In this document: in pieces, positions 1 to 6,394 of the stretch
Position numbering within the stretch: position 1 is the first letter of the stretch
How the letters are laid out: every line of letters starts with the position of its first letter
Assembly: GCA_003298465.1 (NCBI GenBank)
Contig: QNGA01000001.1
Location: 62,001-126,000 of the forward strand
DNA: 64,000 bases
Reading direction: 5' to 3'
DNA from: a halophilic archaeon
GTDB lineage: Archaea; Halobacteriota; Halobacteria; Halobacteriales; Haladaptataceae
Notes under the pieces: model-generated
The model's database searches: none
Seen by the model: the letters and a program-made list of their open reading frames with translations, nothing else
Told to the model about the DNA's origin: nothing
Program-made: the position numbers and the translations under genes

Positions 1-735
1 GAACACCTCGTGAACGTCGCCCCGCTCCATCACCTTGCCGCCGTACATGACGACGACGCGGTCGGCTATCTCCGCGACGACGCCGAGGTCGTGCGTGACG
101 AAGAGGACCGCCATGTCGCGTTCCGCCTGGAGGTCCGCGAGCAGGTCGAGAATCTGGGCCTCGATGGTCACGTCGAGCGCAGTCGTCGGTTCGTCGGCGA
201 CGAGCAGGTCCGGGTCCGAGGCGAGCGCCATGGCGATGACGGCGCGCTGGCGCATCCCGCCCGAGAACTGGTGGGGGTAGTCGTCGACCCGGGTCGGCGC
301 TTTCGGGATGCCGACGCGTTCCAGCAGGTCGACGGCGCGCCGGCGGGCCGCCGCGTCGCCGACGTCCCGGTGGAACTGGACGGCCTCGACCAGTTGCTCG
401 CCGACGGTGTAGACGGGGTCGAGCGCGTTCTGCGGGTTCTGGAAGACGTGCGCGATGCGGTTGCCCCGCACCGCCCGGAGCTGCTTCTCCGAGCGCTCGG
501 TGAGGTCCTCGCCGTCGAAGACGATGCGACCGCCGGTTATCTCGCCCGGCGGCATCGGGACGAGCTTCGTCACCGACTCGCAGGTCACCGTCTTGCCGGA
601 CCCTGACTCGCCGACCAGACACACCGTCTCGCCGCAGTCCACCTCGAAGCTCACGCCGTCGACGGCTCTGACCGTGCCGTCGCGGGTGTCGAACCGCGTG
701 TGCAGGTCCTCGACCGAGAGCAGGGGGTCGGCCAT
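1..735 (-). CDS. Peptide ABC transporter ATP-binding protein (DppD/OppD type), 3' end outside window
   Basis: This is the ATPase of a dipeptide/oligopeptide importer; it hydrolyses ATP on the cytoplasmic face of the permeases. The 245 residues present contain a Walker A motif (GESGSGKT), a Q-loop (VFQNPQNALDP), the signature FSGGMRQR, a Walker B/D-loop ([12 protein letters not shown]) and the switch His (VTHDLG). The start is ATG at 735-733. The upstream permease's TGA overlaps it by one base, so the two genes are probably translationally coupled. The C-terminal oligopeptide-transporter domain with its cysteines lies beyond base 1. The protein resembles the DppD at 50315-51394. The substrate cannot be told from sequence; peptides or nickel are possible. 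Confidence 0.93.
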   Translation of the reverse strand, partial: MADPLLSVEDLHTRFDTRDGTVRAVDGVSFEVDCGETVCLVGESGSGKTVTCESVTKLVPMPPGEITGGRIVFDGEDLTERSEKQLRAVRGNRIAHVFQNPQNALDPVYTVGEQLVEAVQFHRDVGDAAARRRAVDLLERVGIPKAPTRVDDYPHQFSGGMRQRAVIAMALASDPDLLVADEPTTALDVTIEAQILDLLADLQAERDMAVLFVTHDLGVVAEIADRVVVMYGGKVMERGDVHEVF

Positions 736-1961
736 CAGTCGTTCACCCCCTCGACCCTCGGGTCGAGCACGTCGCGGAGCGCGTCTCCGAGGACGTTGAA
801 CGAGACGGTCGTGAGTATCAGGACGAGAACGGTCGCGCCCGACTGCCACCAGAGCCACGTCGGGAAGTAGTCGTTGAACATAGCTGTTTGAATCACGTAT
901 CCCCACGACCGGTACGCCGTGAGGGGGCCGAGTTTGAGGAACGACAGCGTCGTTTCGATGATGATGAGCGTCGGCACCTGGAGCGTCACCGCGGTCAAGA
1001 CCGTACTCGAGACGTTCGGGACGACGTGGCGGCGGACGACGGCCAACCGACTGCAGCCCGCGTTCCGGGCGGCCTGCACGAACTGGGCGTCGCGCTTCTG
1101 GAGCGCCTCGCTGCGTACCAGCCGAGCGACGCCACCCCAGTTCAGCAGACCGAAGATGAGGATCATCAGCGCCAGTTCGACGTGGTACATCGCCCGCGCG
1201 ACCAGGTAGACGAAGAACGGCGGAATCGCCTGCTGGACGTCGACGTACCGCATCAGCGCCTCGTCGACGCGACCGCCGAAGTAGGCCGCGACGGTACCGA
1301 CTACCGTCGCCAGCGGCACCACCAGCATCGACGTTATCAGCGCTATCTGGAGTGCGACGCGGCTCCCGCGCAGGATGAGCAGGGCGACGTCCCGTCCGGC
1401 TCCGGTCGTTCCGAGCGGATGGAGCCACGTTCCGTGGCACACGTCGTTCGTCACGGCTCCGACGCAGTGCGACGTCGCGAACGCCGAGGTGGTGAATCCG
1501 ACCGGCGGCTGTAGCGAGGACATACCGCCGTATGCCCCGTCGTGTGCGAGCATGTACTCCTCGATGGGAGCGGCGAGCACCGGTCCGAACAGCCCCGCGA
1601 GGAAGAACAGGCAGACGTACGCGAAGCTCGCCGTCGCGAGCCGGTCCGTCCGAAGCTGTCGCCAGTAGTAGCGCGTCATCCGGGAGTTCCGAGCGAGCGG
1701 AACCACGACGTAGAACGCGAAGACGACCAGCGCGAGGAGGAACAGCCAGTCGAGCAGGCTCACGTCCCACCACTCGAACGTCGCTCGTCCTTCGGGGAGG
1801 ACGGCGTAGTCGTAGAGGAACGCGACGAGCAGTGCGACGACGGTGCCGGCGAACGCCCACGTTCGCCGGGTCGCCAGCCGTCGGTCGTCGTCCAGCGTCT
1901 CCCACTGAACGGACTCCGCGACGACGCCGTCGCTAGACGCGCCAGCCATCGGTCGGGACAC
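735..1961 (-). CDS. Peptide ABC transporter permease (DppC type)
   Basis: This is an inner permease subunit of a peptide-type ABC importer, 408 aa. Hydrophobic spans lie near residues 35-55, 68-90, 112-132, 203-226, 245-275 and close to the C-terminus. The cytoplasmic EAA loop that docks the ATPase is at about 296-316 (QAARNAG followed by HVVPN). The N-terminus carries extra membrane spans before the canonical core, as does the paralogue at 48855-50315. Two cysteines (166, 175) fall in the predicted outer loop. An alternative Met lies at residue 5. The partner permease is divergent at 2190, not in this operon. Confidence 0.92.
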   Translation of the reverse strand: MSRPMAGASSDGVVAESVQWETLDDDRRLATRRTWAFAGTVVALLVAFLYDYAVLPEGRATFEWWDVSLLDWLFLLALVVFAFYVVVPLARNSRMTRYYWRQLRTDRLATASFAYVCLFFLAGLFGPVLAAPIEEYMLAHDGAYGGMSSLQPPVGFTTSAFATSHCVGAVTNDVCHGTWLHPLGTTGAGRDVALLILRGSRVALQIALITSMLVVPLATVVGTVAAYFGGRVDEALMRYVDVQQAIPPFFVYLVARAMYHVELALMILIFGLLNWGGVARLVRSEALQKRDAQFVQAARNAGCSRLAVVRRHVVPNVSSTVLTAVTLQVPTLIIIETTLSFLKLGPLTAYRSWGYVIQTAMFNDYFPTWLWWQSGATVLVLILTTVSFNVLGDALRDVLDPRVEGVND

Positions 1962-2031
1962 CTGCCTCGGGGGAGGGGAGGGCGGTTCCGCGGGCGTGCC
2001 GGGGACTCCTCGACATTGTTCTGTAGAGACA

Positions 2032-2037
2032 ATTATA
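2032..2037 (-). promoter_or_regulatory. TATA-like box for the minus-strand permease/ATPase pair
   Basis: The minus strand reads TATAAT here, about 73 nt before the ATG at 1961. This would give a leader of roughly 45 nt. It is the only strong A/T block in the 228-nt divergent region and is assigned by position and composition only. Confidence 0.4.
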
Positions 2038-2159
2038 GGTACTAAAAACCTGAGGTTGTGTCACGTACCCACGACCGTCTCGCCCACGAGGCGGCCTCTC
2101 CCGGAGAGACGGACCACGATGCGTCCGCCCCCGGAGAGGCGGGCGTAACTGCCAAAGCG

Positions 2160-2166
2160 TTAATAC
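2160..2166 (+). promoter_or_regulatory. TATA-like box for the divergent DppB-type permease
   Basis: TTAATAC is centred 27 nt before the GTG at 2190, the spacing expected for a leaderless haloarchaeal transcript. This supports GTG 2190 over the further upstream GTG 2058 as the start. Confidence 0.5.
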
Positions 2167-2189
2167 GTTCCGGTGAGTGGCACGCGACC

Positions 2190-3125
2190 GTGAAGTGGTA
2201 TCTCGCCCGCCGGCTGCTCTGGACGGTCGTCGCCGCGTACCTCGTCCTGTCGGGGGCGTTCCTCGCGCTCTGGTTCGCGCCGCCACCGAGCGCCATGGAG
2301 TCGGGGTCGGCCATCTCCGTGCCGAACTCCGTGGGGTCGCCCAGCCCGGTCGTGGACTCCTCCGAACCGCTCCGGGAACGATACGTCGCGTTCCTGGTCA
2401 AGTACGCGACGCTCGACTTCGACGCGGAGACGACCGAGCGGCTCACCGGTTCGCTGTCGGTGACGCTCGCGTACCTCGTGCCGGCGTTCCTCGCCGCCCT
2501 CGTCGGCGGCACGTCGATCGGACTGTACGCGGCGATGAACCCGGAGAACCCGCTCGGGCGACTGGCGACGCTGACGGCGTACGTCGGCGTCGCCGTCCCG
2601 AGCTACTGGCTCGCCAAGTGGGCGAACGTGCTCGCGTACGAGTGGTTCGACTGGGAGCGACGGTTCGCGTACGACGGCGGCCTCGCACCGTGGAGCGCGG
2701 AGAACCTGCCGCTGGTCGCGCTCCCGTTCGCCGTCTCGCTCGTCGGGATACTCGCGGTGCAGGCCCGCTACGCCCGGTCGGAGACGGCCGAACACGTCCA
2801 CAGCGAGTTCGTCAAGACCCTGCGGGCCAACGGCGCGAAGCCCCGGACCATCGGTCGACACGTCCTGAAGAACGCCGCGGTACCGCTGCTCTCGCTGCTG
2901 TTCGTCCGGACGCTCACGATGCTGTTCGTCACCGTCGCCGTCGTCGAGGTGGTCTTCGGCATTCCGGGGTTCGGTTCCGTCGCGCTGCACGCCGTCCGAA
3001 ACCGGGAACTCGACCTCGTTCTCGCCGTAACCACGGTTCCGGTGTCGCTCGCGCTGCTGGGGAATCTCGTACAGGACGTCGCCTACACGTTCCTCGACCC
3101 CCGGGTCGAACTGGGTGGCCGGTAG
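2190..3125 (+). CDS. Peptide ABC transporter permease (DppB type)
   Basis: This is a membrane permease of the dipeptide/oligopeptide ABC family, about 311 aa from GTG 2190 (VKWYLARRLLW). The frame is open back to GTG 2058, but those 44 extra residues are polar, low in complexity and precede a TATA-like box, so I prefer 2190. Spans are near the N-terminus and mid-protein, with a conserved EAA loop (LRANGAKPRTIGRH) before the last two spans. The C-terminus TFLDPRVELGG is typical of DppB. It is transcribed away from the DppC/DppD-type genes and probably pairs with them. No binding-protein gene is seen on either side within the window. Confidence 0.88.
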   Translation: MKWYLARRLLWTVVAAYLVLSGAFLALWFAPPPSAMESGSAISVPNSVGSPSPVVDSSEPLRERYVAFLVKYATLDFDAETTERLTGSLSVTLAYLVPAFLAALVGGTSIGLYAAMNPENPLGRLATLTAYVGVAVPSYWLAKWANVLAYEWFDWERRFAYDGGLAPWSAENLPLVALPFAVSLVGILAVQARYARSETAEHVHSEFVKTLRANGAKPRTIGRHVLKNAAVPLLSLLFVRTLTMLFVTVAVVEVVFGIPGFGSVALHAVRNRELDLVLAVTTVPVSLALLGNLVQDVAYTFLDPRVELGGR

Positions 3126-3146
3126 CCGGCGACGGCGCTCGGACGG

Positions 3147-3332
3147 TCAGTCGAGCACGTCGACGGTCGCCTCCGCGGCGTTCGCTTGCACGCTCTCGAT
3201 GCCCTTCCTCGCGCCCGCCTTCCGGTCGTACCCCTCGCCGCTGTCGGCGATGACGTTGCCGTTGTTGTGGACGAGCCGCCAGCGCCACTCGTCGGCCTCG
3301 TCGCGGTACAGTTCGAACGTCGCTTTGCTCAT
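3147..3332 (-). CDS. DUF1508 (YegP/HVO_2922-like) small protein
   Basis: This 61-aa protein matches the DUF1508 fold: FELYRDEADEWRWRL, then HNNGNVIADSGEGY, then a helix KAGARKGIESV. These are the features of one half of the bacterial YegP tandem repeat. Haloarchaea commonly carry single-domain copies about 60 aa long, such as HVO_2922 of Haloferax. The molecular role is not known to me. The start ATG at 3332 gives the standard length. It lies convergent to the permease at 3125 with only 21 nt between. Confidence 0.85.
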   Translation of the reverse strand: MSKATFELYRDEADEWRWRLVHNNGNVIADSGEGYDRKAGARKGIESVQANAAEATVDVLD

Positions 3333-3467
3333 ACGACAACCATCGAGCGCAGTAAACTTGACTCCCCGCGTCTCGACACAATTTCGGACTGTCGTCGACT
3401 GGCTGGTCGCGCCCAGCGGGTAACGAGCCCGCACGTTCATCATCCTGCACCCCGTTAGGGGAGTCGA

Positions 3468-4085
3468 ATGCGTTCGCTCGTCCCCGTCGCGTTCGTCCTC
3501 GCGGCCCTCCTGTTCGTCGGCGCGTACGTCGCCGGCTACCCCGTCCCCGGCGAAGCGTCCGTCGAGTCGCTCCAGGGAGCGGAAGTCGTCTCGGTGCCGG
3601 ACGACCGACCCGCGAACGTGAGCGACCCGTCGTCGGCGCAGTTCCGCCGGTGGGTCGAGTTCTACGTCCACCTGTACGTCAACGAGGAACGGCGGGAACG
3701 GGGGAAGACACCGCTGGAGTTCGACGCCGGACTCCGGACCGTCGCCCGCGGACACAGCACCGAGATGGCGCGCCAGGACTACTTCGCGCACGTCTCGCCC
3801 GACGGCGAGGACCCGGGCGACCGCTACCGGGAGTCGAACTACTTCTGTCTGCAGGGCGCGGGCGAGAACATCGCCTACACGTACTTCGACCGCCGGGTTC
3901 GCACTGAGAACGGTACCGTCGACCGCTATCGGAGCGCGAAGCAACTCGCCCGCGGCGTCGTCACCCAGTGGATGAACTCGCCGGGACACCGCGAGAACCT
4001 CCTGTCGCCGAACTGGGAACGGGAGGGAATCGGCGTCTACTACGCCGACGACGGCCGTATCTTCGTCACCCAGAACTTCTGCTAG
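3468..4085 (+). CDS. CAP-domain (SCP/PR1-like) exported protein
   Basis: This 205-aa protein has an N-terminal hydrophobic segment (residues 4-24) that would export or anchor it, a linker, and a CAP domain from about 62 to the C-terminus. Diagnostic residues are His96 (GHSTEMA), Glu133 (GENIAY), His174 and Glu176 (SPGHRENLL), which line the CAP cavity. The final strand is VTQNFC. Cys127 and Cys205 are the only cysteines and could form a disulfide outside the cell. CAP proteins have varied, often unknown roles; a cell-surface role is inferred from topology only. Confidence 0.88.
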   Translation: MRSLVPVAFVLAALLFVGAYVAGYPVPGEASVESLQGAEVVSVPDDRPANVSDPSSAQFRRWVEFYVHLYVNEERRERGKTPLEFDAGLRTVARGHSTEMARQDYFAHVSPDGEDPGDRYRESNYFCLQGAGENIAYTYFDRRVRTENGTVDRYRSAKQLARGVVTQWMNSPGHRENLLSPNWEREGIGVYYADDGRIFVTQNFC

Positions 4086-4154
4086 GTGCTCACAAAAAAA
4101 CTAAGTAGCCTGCACGACACATCACGGAACAGAAGTTTACGTCTGGGTTAGAAG

Positions 4155-4730
4155 ATGAGCGAAATCAAACGGAGAGCGGTCGACGAGTCCGAGTCCGAGA
4201 ACCCGTCGAGAGACGTCATCTTCCAGGTGCTCGGTAACCAGCGGCGTCGGTACGCGCTCCACTATCTCAAGCACTACGAGAATCCCGCCGAAATCGGACC
4301 GCTCGCCACCCGGATAGCGAGCTGGGAGAACGACGTACCCGCAGCGGACGTGACCTCGCAGCAGCGCAAGCGCATCTACAACACGCTCCAGCAGGCACAC
4401 CTCCCGAAGCTGGACGAGACGGGGTTCGTCGAGTACGACGCCGCCCACGGCCTCGTCGAACTGACGGACCGAGCGGAGGACCTCGACATCTATCTCGAAC
4501 TCGTCCCCCAGAACAGCCTCCCGTGGTCGGAGTACTACCTCGTTCTCGGCTGCGTCAGCCTCGCGCTGACGACCGTCGCGTGGCTCGACGCCGGTCCGCT
4601 GGCGGCCGTCCCGCCGTTCGGCTGGGGGCTGGGGCTGGCCGCGCTGGTCGCCATCTCCGGCGCGGCCCACCGCTACTACCACCGGAACGTGCGCCTCGGA
4701 CACGCCGAAGCGCCGACGGACGCCGAGTGA
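4155..4730 (+). CDS. Winged-helix protein with C-terminal membrane anchor
   Basis: This 191-aa protein has an N-terminal winged-helix region at about 18-115 (VIFQVLGNQRRRYALHYL, then QQRKRIYNTLQQAHLPKLDE and a wing). It is typical of haloarchaeal DUF7344-type regulators. Two hydrophobic spans follow near 124-145 and 150-170. The layout suggests a membrane-tethered DNA-binding protein. Neither target nor signal is visible. The gene stands alone with convergent genes downstream; an 18-bp perfect palindrome follows its stop codon. The DUF number is from memory and not checked. Confidence 0.8.
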   Translation: MSEIKRRAVDESESENPSRDVIFQVLGNQRRRYALHYLKHYENPAEIGPLATRIASWENDVPAADVTSQQRKRIYNTLQQAHLPKLDETGFVEYDAAHGLVELTDRAEDLDIYLELVPQNSLPWSEYYLVLGCVSLALTTVAWLDAGPLAAVPPFGWGLGLAALVAISGAAHRYYHRNVRLGHAEAPTDAE

Positions 4731-4743
4731 ACGCGGCGAGTAG

Positions 4744-4761
4744 GGTCGATTCGAATCGACC
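4744..4761. terminator. Perfect 18-bp palindrome between convergent genes
   Basis: GGTCGATTCGAATCGACC is self-complementary over its full length and sits in the 45-nt gap between two convergent stop codons. It could form a short hairpin in transcripts from either side, or be a dimeric protein site. There is no T-tract, so the terminator call is weak. Confidence 0.35.
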
Positions 4762-4775
4762 GACTGGACGAACCG

Positions 4776-6173
4776 TCACGCGGTCGGTTCGACGTTCTGG
4801 TTCGCGTGGAACAGGTTGGTCGGGTCGTACTCGTTCTTTATCTCGACAAGCCGGTCGTAGTTGTCGCCGTACGCGAGGCTCTCCTCGCCCTCGCGTTCGC
4901 TGATGAAGTTCACGTAGACGCCGCCGGTCGCGTACGGTGCCATGGCGTCGAAGAACTCTCGCGCCCACGCGATGCACCGTTCGTCGTCCTCGGGGTCTTC
5001 CCACCGGGTGTGGACGTTCATCACGTACTCGGCGTCGCGGTGGGGGTACGCGGTCGCGTCGGCCGGAACGCGCGCCATCGCACCGCCGACCTGTCCGAAG
5101 AATATCTCCGACAGCGACGACGGAAGGTCCGCCGCGAACTCGACCGCGGTGTCGATGGCCTCGTCCGAGAGTTCACCGAAGTTGTGCGACTTCCAGTAGT
5201 TCCGAGCGCCCTCGGTGAGCAGGGGGTCGAAGCTCTGCTGGAACTCCGCGTACCGGTGGGGTGCGACGGCGTCGGCGATGGGGTCGCCGTACTCCCGGAC
5301 CGGGGCGAGTACCTCCTCGCCCTCCTCGACGTCGCCCGCGTAGAACGCGACCACGATGACTACCCCGACGCCGTGAACGTCTTCCGGGAGGAAGGGAAGC
5401 GGCGGGGCCTTGCGGAGGACGACCCAGACGGCCGACTCGTCGGGCGCGTCGGCGTTGAAATCGCGGACGTGACGGACGACGTCCGGGGCGTCGTCGCCCG
5501 AGTAGACGACGGGGCCCGCGAGCACCTCGGGCCCGACCTCGTGCAGGTCGAACTCGAAGGCGGTGACGACGCCGAAGTTGCCGCTACCGCCCCGAACGCC
5601 CCAGAAGAGGTCCGGATTCTCCTCCTCGCTCGCGTGGCGGAGTTTCCCGTCCGCGGTGACGACGTCGACCGAGCGCAGGTTGTCGACGGTCATCCCGAAC
5701 TTGCGGGTGAGCCACCCGAACCCCCCGCCGAGCGTGAGTCCGGCCACGCCGGTCGTGGAGTTGATGCCGAGCGGCGTCGCGAGGCCGAACGCCTGGGCCT
5801 CGTGGTCGAAGTCGGCGAGGGTCGCGCCCGGTTCGACCCGGGCCGTCCCGGCCGCCGGGTCGACCTGCACCGACGTCATCGGCGAGAGGTCGATCACGAG
5901 GCCGTCGTCGCTGACCGCGTTTCCGGCGATGTGGTGTCCGCCGCCCTTGACGGCGACCGCCACGTCGTTCTCACGGGCGAACTCGACCGCTCGAATTACG
6001 TCCGCGACCCCCCGACACGAGGCGACGAGCGCCGGATACCGATCTATCATGCCGTTCCAGACCGAACGGGCTTCGTCGTATCCCGGGTCGCCGGGCGCGA
6101 ACAGGTCCCCGCGGAGCCCGTCGCCGAGTTCGGCGACGACGCTCTCGTCTATAGACGTGACTTCCAGTGCCAT
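4776..6173 (-). CDS. FAD-dependent oxidoreductase, berberine-bridge-enzyme/PCMH type
   Basis: This 465-aa flavoprotein has a PCMH-type FAD-binding domain at about 45-220: GGGHHIAG with His80 as the likely covalent flavin attachment, GVAGLTLGGGFGWLTRKFG, and ENPDLFWGVRGGSGNFGVVT. A substrate domain follows, and a C-terminal BBE segment ends YDPTNLFHANQNV. The second, cysteinyl flavin link of true bicovalent BBE enzymes seems absent, because that position reads INSTTGV. Members oxidise alcohols, sugars or alkaloid-like compounds with O2; the substrate here is unknown. The ATG at 6173 fits a TATA-like box 28 nt upstream. Confidence 0.9.
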   Translation of the reverse strand: MALEVTSIDESVVAELGDGLRGDLFAPGDPGYDEARSVWNGMIDRYPALVASCRGVADVIRAVEFARENDVAVAVKGGGHHIAGNAVSDDGLVIDLSPMTSVQVDPAAGTARVEPGATLADFDHEAQAFGLATPLGINSTTGVAGLTLGGGFGWLTRKFGMTVDNLRSVDVVTADGKLRHASEEENPDLFWGVRGGSGNFGVVTAFEFDLHEVGPEVLAGPVVYSGDDAPDVVRHVRDFNADAPDESAVWVVLRKAPPLPFLPEDVHGVGVVIVVAFYAGDVEEGEEVLAPVREYGDPIADAVAPHRYAEFQQSFDPLLTEGARNYWKSHNFGELSDEAIDTAVEFAADLPSSLSEIFFGQVGGAMARVPADATAYPHRDAEYVMNVHTRWEDPEDDERCIAWAREFFDAMAPYATGGVYVNFISEREGEESLAYGDNYDRLVEIKNEYDPTNLFHANQNVEPTA

Positions 6174-6197
6174 GGGAGGATATAGGCGCGGTCGGGA

Positions 6198-6205
6198 GAT
6201 ATAGC
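6198..6205 (-). promoter_or_regulatory. TATA-like box for the FAD oxidoreductase
   Basis: The minus strand reads GCTATATC, centred about 28 nt before the ATG at 6173. This fits a leaderless transcript. Confidence 0.45.
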
Positions 6206-6394
6206 TTCGTTAACATATAACGGACCGGACGCCGGGGGCAGTAATGCTCGGCGAGACGAGAAATCAACGGCGACGCCGGGAGACCGAAGACCGCGGTCGC
6301 GGCCGGATTTCGTGCGACGTCGGCGACTGCAGTGGTCGTCCGTCGCCCGCGTCTATCGCCGGCCGAACGCGACGGGCGGGACGGGTTCGACGCG

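Noticed and set aside
105..107. Catalytic site of aRF1 assigned to its first GGQ (protein residues 105-107)
   Set aside because: That GGQ lies in domain 1. The true release motif is at residues 185-187, in the KGGQSAQRF context; the numbers given here are protein residues of the gene at 30791-32035, not window bases.
2058..2189. Longer N-terminus of the DppB-type permease from GTG 2058
   Set aside because: The extra 44 residues are polar and low in complexity, and a TATA-like box lies inside this stretch 27 nt before GTG 2190.
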